NCBI GenBank assembly: GCA_031763025.1
Contig: JASSKH010000014.1
Span: 8,856,563-8,920,562, forward strand
Length of the DNA stretch: 64,000 nt
Direction: 5' to 3'
DNA from: Macrocystis pyrifera
Taxonomy: Eukaryota > Sar > Phaeophyceae > Laminariales > Laminariaceae
Position numbers and translations under genes: made by a program. A model generated the notes under the pieces. The model saw only the letters and a list, made by a program, of their open reading frames with translations, ran no database searches and was not told the DNA's origin. Below, piece after piece: positions 10,931-22,375 of the stretch. The stretch's first letter is position 1; each line of letters opens with the position of its first letter.

Positions 10931-12488
10931 TGACAAGTACAGCCAAGTTTGAGGATAAAAAACGCAAGCATGGTTCTAAGTTGATTTAGATGTGGTGCCC
11001 GAAGGCCTCGGGTCTAAAGGTGAGGAGTTGGCTCCACATAGTCATGTTCTACACAACATTATCCCTGTCGTGGCCCGCATCCTGCGCGGAGCATCCGGGG
11101 ACCGACCGGTCGCTAGCCCCTTGTACGCCCGGATAATGGTGTCGGACGCAGTTGGCATCAAAATTTGGTCTGTTTCGGTCTACGCTACATGCAGAGATGT
11201 TTTATGATAAAGCAGCATACTTAGGGGTGTGAATCGCCGCCAAATTCCTGCGGCTCAACCGTACGATGCAATCGATACCGGGATATAGAAATGGAAATAA
11301 TTGTTGTGCGATCTATTCATATCGGCTTGCACCGGGTATATTGGCAGCCTCGCAAGTTGGGTGCGCGCGCGGGGGGGGGGGGTGATTGGAGCCCGCCTAG
11401 CTAACCCGGCTCGCTCCGCTCGCTCGATATGACCCAAAATTCAAGCGGGGCGATATACCAGATATCAACTACATGCGATTAATCGGCTTGGGTCTAAATC
11501 GATCTATTAATAGTGATATTCTTTCGTATAATATGTTCGTTTCTTGCTCGATAGCATGGGGAGAAGGTATGGAAACTAAACTTGCTCCTGCTTCACAAAT
11601 ACTCCTATATAATAGTGCACCTCATTCGGCGGCGACAAACCAATCCTCAGCGAAACATGTCACAAAACCATGTTCGCGGCGAGCCCACTTGACATAAAGT
11701 TCCCTACCAGGTACATGTTGAGCTATAAGAACGGAAAACAACGACAGTTGAAACAACGCGATCAGCCGAAGCGAGACGCTATGATACTACTACAGGAGTA
11801 GATACCCTCAATATTCACGACGCAAAAAAACGTGCATACACAACGGTGATGTAATTTTTCATTCGAGCGCATGGGTGTGCCGGCGGTGACGGAAGACAAC
11901 CATATCGATACCCGTACATATTGTCAACCAATCGGTATCCGTTCGTGTTCGGTTCCATGGAGTCGACCTCAACAATACAGTAGTATTCCGCTCCTGTCGT
12001 GCCAATAGAGTCAGTTTTGGGGTTAACTGAAACCTCCTCCACCAGGCAGGCCGTCCTACCCATACGTTTAGGCTTATGGCCAGGCCTTGTCCGATGGCCC
12101 ATTGTTTGGCGTCGTTTGGACTCCCTGTCGCTCGGCATACCAGAGCCTAAAGTGTGGTTTTCACATTAAACCGTTCTTTCCACCCAATTACGTGACATCA
12201 GTACATTCAGTGTCCGTCCTGATTCTTTATCCTCGAGACACAGACTAGGTGGTCACAGATTGAGGAGACAAAACAAAATCGCAAAATAAATGGAAGGTGA
12301 GGCAAGTAAAATGACAACGTACCGGGTACGAGAACACAATAAAACAAGCCGGACCAGAAAGTAACGACAAAGAAACAATAAAATAAAGCAAAACTCAACT
12401 GACACATATTACACAACGCAAGATCATACATCAGAAAGGCTGCAAGAGGAAACACACCAGGGTAGCCCATACAATACATATATTTTTC
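10931..12488. other. Gene-free, partly AT-rich stretch
   Basis: No supported gene. A G run occurs at 11369-11379 and an AT-rich section at 12280-12430. The minus-strand frame at 12207-12539 is hydrophobic and Phe/Cys-rich because of base composition. Confidence 0.4.
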
Positions 12489-13415
12489 TCCTGCGCTTGT
12501 GTTGCACCGCCCACAAAACACAAAAACTCCTGTCAACAAGAGACATTCGAACCACGCCAGCCACCGTTCTTTTCCCTGAGGACATTTCGTTTTTCTGCTC
12601 TAGCTCCGAACGTTTCCATCGAGCCAAAATTTGATAGGGCAGATATGAGCTCGTTCGTGCACTCCCGCGAATGTGCCAAAGCGACAGCACTTTCCGTGCC
12701 CTCCTTCGGGGGCGGACCTCGTCATTGAAGTTTGAAAATGTGATTCCAGGGGCTTAAATTTTCTCGTACTGTAGTAAAGTATTCTTGTGTCTGCTGTAGA
12801 AAGAGCAGGAGGCACGCAGGAGGAGCTACTCCTGCACATGCTCTCTCGCACACACGATAGGTGCAGAAAATATGCTCCGTGGTTCTCTCGCTGCCCTTTC
12901 CAAGAGCACAGCCAGTCTACAATATCGGGGCCAGTGCACTACGTGTTGTCTGTGTGGGCATCGGGAGAGAAAACGGGGCTCTTTGGCATGCTTCTACTGG
13001 CGCAGGCGAGAGCACGCGAGCCGAAATGTGTACCGCAAATTGTGGGTACGTAGTACAGCTTGTGCGCTTCTCCTTCTCGTTCTACATAAAAAAGAAAAAT
13101 ACTTGGCTACAGTACGATAAACTGAAGAATCAAGTGCCAGGAACCACATTTTCAAACTTTCAGCGACGAGGTCCGCCCAGCAGGAGGACACGGAAAGTGC
13201 TGTCGCTTTATCACAATCACCGGAGTGCACCAAGGAGCTCATATCTGCCCTGCCAAATTTGGGCTCGATGAGAACGTTCGAAGCTACGGTAGAGCAGAAA
13301 CACGAAACGTCTTCAGGAAAAAGAACGGAGGCAGACGTGGTTCCAGTGTCTTTGTTGTCGGGAGTTTGGGCAATATCCGTTTCTTTTTGTGGGCAGTGCA
13401 GCACAGGTGCCTGAA
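12489..13415. repeat. Long inverted repeat with ~300-bp arms
   Basis: Left arm about 12489-12790, right arm about 13112-13415, spacer about 320 bp. Matching segments include GCCCACAAAA near the outer ends, GAACGTTTCCATCGAGCC against GGGCTCGATGAGAACGTTC, and ACTTTCCGTG against CACGGAAAGT. Arms are roughly 75-80% similar by eye. It could be a foldback or long-TIR transposon, or an inverted duplication. No gene is recognised inside, and the right end runs straight into R3 copy a. Confidence 0.65.
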
Positions 13416-14352
13416 CGTGCTCGGTCGGTACATTTTTGGGATTTCAGAGCCCCCACTTAGACACCGCCTCCTACTATTACTTGCCGGCGAGAGCCTTTCT
13501 CTTTTTTCCTCCTTTTGTTTTGTGTCCGTGCGTGTACCCAGAGCACGGCACCGCGGGCGAGCCCGGCTCCATCGCGGGGTGTCAGCGGGCGCTGACGGGT
13601 AGAGGGGTGGTTGGAAGGAGCGCGGTCGTCGTTTTCGTGGCTAGGTGTCGCGTGTGCATCGAGACACGAGGGAAGCATGAACGGGCTGGCCTCCTGGTGT
13701 GAGGTTGGATAAAATATGTACGAGTCTATCAGGGTCGTTTAGATATGCAACACAAATTTCAAGCAGTGCCTTTTTTTGAGACCAAGCTGAGTTTCACAGT
13801 AGAGAGCATCGCAGTCTGAGCACCAAGATTGTCGAGCTGGCGAACGAGGGCCGCGGTGAGCACCGGGCTTCACGCGAGGCGCGCGACGGGGCTCACTGTG
13901 GCAGAGAGGGAGGAAATCTTAACCCGGATCGAATCGGTGGGGATGTGGTTGCTAGAGGGGCGGGCAGGGTACGAGGCTGAGAGAAGGTCACCTGCCCGAT
14001 TTTTATTCTTGACACGCGCAAGGTGTTCCAATGAGGCGGGAAATAATTACATCAGAGGGGACGGGGATTCTTTTTTCTTTCTGAAATTTCCATGTTCTTT
14101 TTCTTGATTGTTTCGGCGGTGCTGTGCCGTGCTGTGCTTTCCCTTTTGTACAGATCAAAGAGAGAAAATAAGTACCAGGTATGTACGTAAATGCATGCGG
14201 CGTTCGGGTTGGTTGCTTGGATGGAGCATAGAGCTCTTGGCATTTGCAATTCGCCTGTTCGCACCTAATTGTTTAGACCATCTGTTCCGTTCCTTTCTTC
14301 TTCCTCGTGAGCGAGCGTAGCGGGCGGAACCGCCCGCTACCACAAGTACCTG
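13410..14352 (+). repeat. R3 repeat, copy a
   Basis: One of four copies (also 17848-19190 minus, 19574-20762 minus, 53229-54362 plus). From 5-prime to 3-prime it shows CGTGCTCGG(T/C)(C/T)GGTACAT, a GTACCCAGAGCACGGC block, the segment ATTGTCGAGCTGGCGAACGA, a frame reading LTVAEREE then GRAGYEAER (13829-14010), and the terminal palindromic GCGGGCGGAACCGCCCGC. The reading frame in the middle is shared by all copies although nucleotides differ, which suggests descent from a protein-coding element. Confidence 0.7.
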
Positions 14353-15460
14353 GTACCCCAAGCAACACCCAAGATGATCACACCCACGAGGAATAATTTG
14401 CAAGCTGTCTTTCTCGACAACAGTAGTGACAGCAGTGCAAACGCCGAGCGATTGGTCTATATACACATGGAAATATCTGCACAACACCTTGTCAAAAGCC
14501 GGCTTTTTTGTTGTGTTCGCCCCGCTTGTCCTGGAGAAAATAGTCGGCGCGAATCATCCCAGGGCTGCCCAGGTGGTGAATATCTTGGGCCGTAAAGCAG
14601 TACGCGTCAGCAGTTAAGCATCTCCTATTTTGGTTAAGGCTCGCGGCATACTGTGATATCGAAGCTGAGCATAGGCCCTCAAAGGCCATTGTATAGAATG
14701 TAGAGCGATGCTCCTCGCTGAACACCAGTATTCACTCGTGGCTTGTATTCGTACTAGTAGCGGTGAATTCTTACCTGGTACCAGGTACCTAGTAAATTGA
14801 AAAAAGTCAGACTGAACTTTCAACTCCAATTTTATTCAATACACATTCGTACAGTAGCTTACAGTACTGTACACCAGTGATGTCGGATTACGGCCGGAAA
14901 TGCTTATACTTGAACGCTTTTCGGCAAAATGAGAAAAATGCGTGCGTACGGGTAATTACGGCAAAAACAGGGGACGTTTAAGAAATCCCCGTTAGAATCA
15001 AAAGGCACGTCCAAAATTGTGCAGACCCTTATTTGATACTTTTTCGCAATTTATGTGAATTTATAACCTATTCCTTAGGTTCGTGCTGCAGCGCCGTGGC
15101 ACTGCTGCCGTAAGCTGTACGCCTCCGTCAGTCCGTCAGCATGACACCAACGGAGACCGCCCTGCTTGTGAACTACCAGGTATAGTAGTGAGTCTTGAAT
15201 AACATGGATTGAATTTATCGGGACATGCAATACCGGGCCCCCGACAACTCATCACTCACAGGTCCTAAGAGCTTCCACTATTTCGTGTCTCGTGACCCAT
15301 TGCCCGGTCACAGGCATCATCACGTTCGCAGAATATTATTTGGCGAAAAGGCCGGTCTAACTATATATGTTTTCAAAATGTTCTTGACGTAAATCGACCC
15401 CTCCGCCCGTTTTCGTTCTATCAATAGAGCTTGTTCTAGTTTTTTCTCTCTATCTACGAA
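14353..15460. other. Gene-free stretch
   Basis: No supported gene. It contains the overlapping palindromic words ACCTGGTACCAGGT (14774-14787) and two further TACCTGGTA-like words at 14173 and 14346, a motif over-represented in the window. Confidence 0.4.
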
Positions 15461-15776
15461 AAACTCGAAGTGACACGTAATACTGCCCTCGACGTCCGAG
15501 GGCGCCAGAGGTTGTGCAGTCGTACATTACAGCAGGTCGCAGGGGCACAGCGCAAGCTCGAAGGATAACTGTGGCTGTTGGGAAGCAATAATGCGGGCGT
15601 GCACTATGTGCAGCTGCAAACTCGAAGTGACACGTAATAGTGCCCTCGACGTCCGAGGGCGCCAGAGGGTATGCAGTCGTACACTACAGCAGGTCGCAGG
15701 GGTACAGCGCAAGCTCGAAGGACAACTGTGGCTGTTGGGAAGCAATAATGCGGGCATGCACCATGTGCAGCTGCAT
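15461..15776 (+). repeat. Tandem duplication, 157-bp unit
   Basis: Two units begin AAACTCGAAGTGACACGTAA at 15461 and 15618 and each ends GTGCAGCTGC. They differ at a few positions only. A palindromic CCTCGACGTCCGAGG lies inside each unit. Not coding. Confidence 0.9.
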
Positions 15777-16035
15777 CCTGCACAAAACTTTGTGCAGGAC
15801 ATGCGTCGTCAATTTCAACCTTCCACGTGGACCCGGACCCAGACCAACCCGACCCCAGGCCTGGTCCTAACCCTAACCCCAACCCTTTGGGGGGCTCGAG
15901 GTCGTCAGGGGCAGTCACGCGGCTCCGTGTTATGGTGGCGTTTTTCCACGTTTTTCCAAAAAAAACGCTGGGCGGCCGAAAGACACTCCTTGACCAATAA
16001 AGATGAACAGTTTTTTGTGCAGGATGCAGCTGCAC
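15765..16035. mobile_element. TIR element carrying telomere-like repeats
   Basis: 271 bp bounded by 24-bp inverted repeats. The left end begins GTGCAGCTGCATCCTGC (15765-15788) and is matched inverted at 16010-16035. Inside is a second hairpin (15777-15798) and, at 15866-15888, TCCTAACCCTAACCCCAACC. There is no open frame of interest. The left TIR overlaps the end of the preceding tandem unit, so it inserted at, or grew from, that end. No clear target duplication beyond AT. Confidence 0.6.
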
Positions 16036-17098
16036 ATAAGTCGAGTTAATAATGCGGGGTTTCCTAGAGACTTGAAAGACTTCTGTTCATAGGGGACTGG
16101 GGGCGTAGCGTAATTTCGCCGGCCCAGTCCCTATTACTTACCGCTAAAACGGCTCGCCGTGAGGACGAAAGTACGTAATCCGACATCAGTTCTGCAAACG
16201 GCATTGTCCGTATGCCGAGAACGCCCAGAACAAAAAGGGACGATGCTATCATACAAGTAGTTTACATTGAAATCCTGCAGATGTATAGGTCCGAGCAGAA
16301 CGTTCGGCAAAGGTACAAGGACACATTGCCATACAAAGGTAAGGCGTAAAGCGCCAAGTGTTGGCTTAAGTAGAGCGCGTGGTAGACCGGCCTAAAGTCG
16401 CCATCGACTCGGACATCTGGTCTACGACGATCAAGAGACGTTGTACTTCTTTGTCGAACCAAACAATACTTCGTACTTTACATAACCTAAATACCTACAA
16501 TACCTACACATCGTAGTCGTCATAATTAGTAGTGTGTGTGCCTCGCATCCGATATGAAGACTCCTCAAGACAAAGAGAACGGCATCATTGCCTCGAGCAC
16601 TGGTTTGTTTACCCATGGAGTACGTACAAGGCAGAGGCGCAGGTGGAAGACGGAAGACAGGCCTGTGTTGCCCAGTGTTCCACGTATGTACGTACTATGA
16701 TACAGAAACTTCAAAGAGTGTGGTATAAACGAATCTTGCAGCACCCACAACTTCTGCTGCTAGAACGAATGCTGTGACAACCCCGACAAGCGCATGCATC
16801 GAGATAAAAGAGGCCAGAACAGAACTCTTTGTCACCTTTGAACCAGGGAGCGCCTTCATCCACCTACATCAGCCCCACTGCTCTTGTTGCGAATTTTATG
16901 TCGACAGGGGGTTTTATATGATAATAGGTTGGAATTCGATCCGTGGAACGCAAAGAAAAATCCCCCCGCATATTGCACCATGCGATGCAAGAGCAGCTGC
17001 GGCCCTATACCCTCAGTGTCGGCCTTCGTACATGACACCAGATGCCACGGCGATCATATTATACCTGGTAACTGGTACGCTGTAGACTCGGCAAGGCG
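16036..17098. other. Intergenic stretch, one small ATG frame
   Basis: A 49-codon frame starts at 16554 (MKTPQDKENGIIASSTGLF) and could be a short first exon, but nothing confirms it. A 14-base match to the hammerhead stem II/core word occurs at 16160-16173 without the rest of the ribozyme. Confidence 0.3.
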
Positions 17099-17521
17099 AT
17101 GACCAGACGACTTTGGGACAGGGGAGGGGACGACCGGGACCACGAGGATCAAAGATCCACTCGGTCACGCCAGAGTACCAGACGTACACGAGGCGTCAGC
17201 TTCCTTTTCGTTGCGGCCGCTGCGGGGTCCTTCTTTTTTGTTGTGGAGTACATCGTCTGCGTCTGGCTGCGAGACCACCTCGCCCGTGATCAAGGTGAGG
17301 GAAAGGAGCTACTGCGCCTGGGCGTGCCAGCGGGGGTCACGTTGGAGGTGCACGACGAGGCAGTAGCGCGTAGAGGTAAGCACGATCGTTGTTGTTCTCG
17401 GTTTGCTCTTTTGCAGGGAAAGGTGGGTCGTCCGTGATCGGTGGTCGGTGGTCGATAGTCGATATGGTCCGGCCGCACCTGTCCGCAGAAGGAAGGAAGG
17501 AAAGAGGAGAGAAAGGACCAT
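17099..17521 (+). CDS. Possible two-exon membrane-protein fragment
   Basis: An open plus-strand frame has a basic N-terminal part, then one strongly hydrophobic segment of about 24 residues (FLFVAAAAGSFFFVVEYIVC, about 17190-17265). A hydrophilic tail follows (LLRLGVPAGVTLEVHDEAVA). At 17376-17416 there is a 41-bp candidate intron with donor GAG|GTAAGC and acceptor TTTTGCAG|G. Splicing it keeps a frame open to a TGA at about 17521. An alternative donor, CAAG|GTGAGG, lies near 17294. No family is recognised and no start codon in context is convincing, so this may be an isolated exon or chance. It is more protein-like than the neighbouring frames. Confidence 0.3.
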
Positions 17522-17847
17522 GACATCATCACATCGCATCGTTATTTTTCAATCGCTACGCCTACCCAGGGCTACAGACTGGATCCTTCCCCCCAGTGCT
17601 TCTTTTTTCTTAAGTCGATTGTTTACCCACAGATAGAATCTAGATGCTGTTTTCGAGCGATTGTTTTCCCACAGATGCTGCCTCATTCTTGTTAGATCCA
17701 TGTCTCCCTCGTCCATTGCAGATTGCATTGGCATCGGATCAGAGTAATCATATCTCACATCATACGCTATCGCACGTATGTTATTTACCTGGTACGCAGC
17801 AAGAGCAGCACTACTGCTGCTGTATACCAGGTACCAGGTATATTATT

Positions 17848-18339
17848 GCAAGGCGCTTCGCTCCGCGGGCGGCCTACGCCCCCCGCTACGAGTACGCTCG
17901 CCCAGGAAGGAAAAAAGTACATCAAATTATACGACGCGGACAGAGGTCCATGATTGAATATTGTTTTTTTTCATGACTGTAGTTGCAAACTGGCGAATAC
18001 ACAAGGCCAAGAGTCCCGCCGCCATTCTTCAGGCGAAAACAGCTCGGACGCCACATACGCTTCGCGTCGCGGGCGGTTTTCCGCTATATACGCTCGCTCA
18101 CATGTCTTACGTACGTACATCCCCCAGGTATGGTACTTATTTTCTTCTTTCGATATGCTCTGTATCTGTACTCGTATGTACGAAAGATGAAGCACAGCAC
18201 GGCACAGCAACACAGCAAAAACAATGAAAATGAAACCGAAAATTTCTGCAAGAAAAAAAATCCCGTCCCCTTTCGTATAATAATGTACTACCTGATTGGA
18301 ACACCCTTACACCAGTCAAAAAAAAAATGAAAAACAAAG

Positions 18340-18381
<42 letters not shown>

Positions 18382-19190
18382 AAAAAAAAGAAAAAATAAA
18401 AAAAAAAAATATAAACAAAAAGAAAAAAAAAAAAAACAAAAAGAAAAAAAAAAAAAAAAATAAAAAAAAAACAACAAAAAAAAAAAGTGGAAAAAAAGAA
18501 AAACAAAGAAAAAATCAAACGGCAGAGCTTCTCTCTTAGCCTCGTACGCCGCCCGCCCCTCTCGCGACCATCTCGCCACCGATTCGGTCCGGGTAAAGCT
18601 TTCCTCACTCTCTTCCACAGTAAGCCCCGTCGCCCGCCTCGCGTGAAGCCCGGTGCTCACCGTGGACCTCGTTCGCCAGCTCGACAATGTTGGTGCTCAG
18701 AATGGATACCTCCCTCTTGTGATTTCAGCCCGGTCACAAAAATAAGCACCGCTTGAATATTATCTTACAATCCCGAACTACCCTCAAATAGTCGTACGTA
18801 CTGCATCAAAAATCACAAATGGAGGCCAGACAGAGCCTGTTGATGCATCCCTCGTGTCTCGAGGCAACCGCGACGCCTAGGCACGAAAGCGGCGACCGCG
18901 CTCCTTGCAACTCCCCCCCTCTACCCGCCAGCACCCGCTGACACCCGCGACGATGCCGGGTTCGCCCGCGGAACCGTGCTCCGAGTGCACGTACGCATAC
19001 GAAACGAAAGAAAAAAAAAGGAAAGAAGGACTGAAAGTGCCAAGAGAAATGGAGAAAACAAAGACCCGCTGGAAAGGTCCGGCAAAGTAATTAAAGGAGA
19101 CTATTCCCAAGTGGGAGCTCTGAGAGGCCAGGGATGTACCAACGGAGCACGCTCAGAGATCGAGATATCTATAAGTAGTTGTATACCTGG
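17848..19190 (-). repeat. R3 repeat, copy b
   Basis: On the minus strand it runs from the terminal block at 19190 (AACTACTTATAGATATCTCG) to the palindromic GGCGGCC end near 17850. The middle carries the family frame (EESFTRTESVARWSREGRAA, about 18540-18630). It is longer than the other copies because an A-rich tract has expanded in its centre and the palindromic GCGTCGCGGGCGG end block occurs twice (17857 and 18062). Confidence 0.7.
18327..18490 (+). repeat. A-rich tract inside R3
   Basis: About 160 bp of A with scattered G, T and C, in the position where the sister copy at 20015-20035 has only short A runs. The Lys-rich and Phe-rich frames it creates are artefacts of composition. Confidence 0.9.
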
Positions 19191-19573
19191 GATAACATGG
19201 GCAGCGGCGCGCGATCGACCGAGCGAGCGGCGACGGCGGGAGATTGAAGAAGGCGGCCCAGGGCCGCCAACAAATTGCCGAGCGAACTGCGGCGCGTCGA
19301 TCGACCGGGCGAGCGACCGAGCGGGCGATGGCGGGTGACCGACGAAGGCGACACCATAATCCACGAACAAACACGAATAAAACCGACGAAAAACAACGAA
19401 AACCCCGTTCTGTTGTTACGGTACGGTACAGCCGATGCAGGTCTAAGGTATTGCACCCCACCAGCAGAAAAAACACGATAATTGGAAAAAAAAAACTCTG
19501 GGTTCAGAGGCGAGATGATAGGCAACAGTTACTCAGCAGGTGGTACAGCAGGCGTGATGATTATGATATGGTA
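19191..19573. other. Spacer between two R3 copies
   Basis: GC-rich segment with repeated CGACCGAGCGAGCGG and GCGAGCGACCGAGCGGGCG words. No gene recognised. Confidence 0.4.
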
Positions 19574-20762
19574 CTACAAGGCGCTTCGCTCCGCGGGCGG
19601 CCTACGCCGCCCGCTACGCTCCCTCAGGAAAGAAAAGTCCATCAAAACATGCGAAGCGGACAGAGGTCCATGGTTGTATATATTAAGTGTAGTTGCAAAG
19701 TGGCGACTTGATAATGCCAAGAGTCTCGCCGCCATGCTTCTGGAGAAACAGCTCGGACGCCACATGCGCTTCGCGTCGCGGGTGGTTCCGCCCGCTACGC
19801 TCGCTCACATGCCGTACGTACGTAAAATACCCCAGGTAGGGTAATTATTTTCTTCTTATGATACGCTGTATGTACGAAAGAGGAAGCACAGCGCGGCACA
19901 GCCAGCAGCACCGCAAAAACAATGAAAATGAAGCCGAAAAATTCGGAAAGAAAAAAAATCCCCGTCCCCTCTCATGTAATAATTTTCTGCCCGATTGGAA
20001 GACCTTGCACCGGTCAAAAAATTAAAAATTAAACAGCAGAGTTTTTCTCTCAGCCTCGTACACCGCCCGCCCCTCTCGCGACTACCTCGCCACCGATTTG
20101 GTCCGGGTAAAGCTTTCCTCCCTCTCTGGCACAGCGATCCCCGTCGCCCGCCTCGCGTGAAGCCCGGTGCTCACCGTGGCCCTCGTTCGCCAGCTCGACA
20201 ATATTGGTGCTCAGACTGCATAGCTCTCTCTGTGAGCTTCAGCCGGTCGCAAAAATAAGCACCGCTTGAATCTTACCTTGCAATCCCGAACGAGCCGTAT
20301 GGACTCCTACATACTCAATCGAATCTTACCTTGCAATCCCGAACGAGCCGTATGGACTCGTACATACTCAATCGAATTACGAGTATGCAGATCGAGGCCA
20401 GACATAGCCCCATTCATGCTTCCCTCGTGTCTCGAGACCTGCGCGACTCCTAGGCACGAAAACGGCGACCGCGCTCCTTTCAACCCCCCCTTTACCCACC
20501 AGCACCCGCTGACACCCGCAACGGCGCCGGGCTCGCCCGCGGTGCCGTGCTCCGAGTACACGCACGCACACGAAGCGAAATAAGAAAAAAGGAAAAAAGG
20601 AAAAAATAACCAAGTGCCAAGAGAAATGGGGAGAACAAAGAACCGCTGGAAAGGTCCGACAACCAATGAAAGGAGACGCTGTCCATGCGGGAGCTCTGAG
20701 AGGCCAGGAATGTACCAACCGAGCACGCTGAGAGATTGAAATATCTGTAAGTAGTTCTATTA
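19574..20762 (-). repeat. R3 repeat, copy c
   Basis: Same orientation as copy b and 400 bp from it. It ends with GAAATATCTGTAAGTAGTTC like copy b. The conserved frame (minus strand, about 20030-20160) is present. A 53-bp tandem duplication (AATCTTACCTTGCAATCCCG at about 20269 and again at 20322) is specific to this copy. Confidence 0.7.
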
Positions 20763-21300
20763 CAGCAGTATGATGCAGCAAAAGTAAGTTATCCGCCTCC
20801 CCGCGGTTGTGGTAGTGGTGAATAGTCGTACATACAGCAGCAGTAGGCATGGTGGTTATAATATAGTGCGTCTGCCTCCCTCTATTAATAGTTCGGTTTT
20901 CCACACAACCCTTCAGTGTGTGTTGTGGTTGTGATATCGTATGATATACGGTACAGCAGCAGGGATGGTTATATCGTACTTACAGCAGCAGCAGGTATGG
21001 TGGTTATGATATGGTACTGATGATGTGGTGTGTCTGCTCCTTCTCGTTCAGTTTTCCACTTCAATCTTCGCAGTGTGTGTTGTGGTCATGACAAACGGTT
21101 CAGCAGGAGCAGGTATGGTGGTTATATACTCGTATACATCAGCAGGAGGTGTGGTCGTGATGATATGCTACATCAGCTGATGATATGGTACATCAGCAGA
21201 AGGTTGGTGTTGTTACGGTATGGTACGGCAGGTGTATCACGATATGGTACACCAGCAGAAGGTTGGTGATGTTACGGTATGGTATAGCAGCATAATATGG
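20763..21300 (+). repeat. Degenerate minisatellite rich in AGCAGCAGGTATGGTGGTTA
   Basis: Irregular repeats of CAGCAG(A/C)AGGT(A/T)(T/G)GGTGGTTAT and GATATGGTAC words across roughly 540 bp. Non-coding. Confidence 0.65.
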
Positions 21301-21309
21301 GACATAAAA

Positions 21310-21620
21310 CAAAAAAATGAAAGGTTTCAAAAATATTCCCGGGTCAATAATTTTTCCTAGAAATATGGAACTCCTTGAAAACAATCGGACGCAGCTCGCT
21401 CTCGATGGCCTCGTACGCCCGACGCCCCTTTTTTCCACTACCTCCATGCCGATTCCGCCCGGACGAAACCCGCCCCCCTCTCTGACCCTGTCTCCCCCCC
21501 GGCCCTTGGCTCGCGTTCGGCACGCCGTCCCTCTAGGCGCTCGTTCTGCACTCGATCGATGTCGCCATCAGAGTTCCGGACTTGCTCTCCTTAAGACCTC
21601 TCTGTCCGAAAGTTTAGAAC
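21310..21620 (-). repeat. Diverged relative of the R3 coding segment
   Basis: The minus-strand frame gives GRRAYEAIESELR in the same order and spacing as GRAAYEAEREAL of R3. It follows a Gly/Arg-rich part that also matches in layout. Nucleotide similarity to R3 is low while the peptide pattern persists, which favours an ancestral protein. Stops interrupt the frame. Confidence 0.4.
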
Positions 21621-22249
21621 CCGATTCAATATTGGTTCTTGTGGCGGAACGGCCCTTATATGCAAATCACAGCCCGGTGTTCCTCGAAAAAAGAAACATC
21701 AGCGATCGGCAGCTGGGGGCGCCCGGGGGGCACCCGTCGTTCCCGGACGAACGCGGGCCACCGCGCCACCAGAGGGCCTGTTCCGCCCTGTCTGCACCCT
21801 AGCCTCCCTACCCTTGGCGAAATCCGGGGCCGAAACGCCCCAAAAGGCGCTCCCGGCGCGGCCCGCAGCAGATATTTCTCCACACTAGCTCCAAGTAAAC
21901 ATTGCAGACAACACACGCGCTGCACACCCTACTACAACCAACTACACCCTACGCCCTACCATGTACACCCTACATCGTGCAGTCTTAGACATGCAGATTC
22001 TAGCATAGCGCGCAGAGGGGTTGCTCTGCACGCGGGTCCCAGTGACGGAGTTCGCATGGATTGTAACCACGGCCAGTACTACAGCGAAATACGAGTATTG
22101 GTAGAGTAGGAGGCCTAAATGACGCGTCGTAGAGCTCTACATTGATGTGTGTGGTGTGGGAGCAGAGTCTATCCTACTATATACTCGTATTCCAGTGCTG
22201 ACAGGGTGACCCACTCCGCTTCCTGTTGGCTTCGTGCGAATTCATCCCA
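21621..22249. other. GC-rich, no gene recognised
   Basis: Several overlapping frames but no recognisable domain. A TACACCCTAC-type minisatellite lies at about 21928-21973. Confidence 0.35.
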
Positions 22250-22375
22250 TTAATAATTCACAGAGTCGGAGAGGCCATCCGTGGCACGCGTACAATACGG
22301 GGTTTGTCAACGGGGAGCCCGGACACGCTCCCCGCCGCCCCGCCTATGAGTGTGTGGTGTATGGCTGGCGGTATT
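22250..22375 (+). repeat. R9 direct repeat, copy 1
   Basis: About 125 bp, matching 23398-23525. Shared words include AGTCGGAGA, GCACGCGTACAATA, GGGGTT(T)GTCA and GTGTGG(T/C)GT. Function unknown. Confidence 0.65.

Noticed and set aside
16160-16173. Exact CCGTGAGGACGAAA, the hammerhead ribozyme stem II/core word
   Set aside because: The obligatory CUGAUGA box is absent upstream or downstream and no stem I or III can be drawn. It is treated as coincidence unless a covariance search says otherwise.
18137-18687. Phe-rich and Lys-rich frames over the A-rich tract
   Set aside because: Low-complexity artefacts within R3 copy b.
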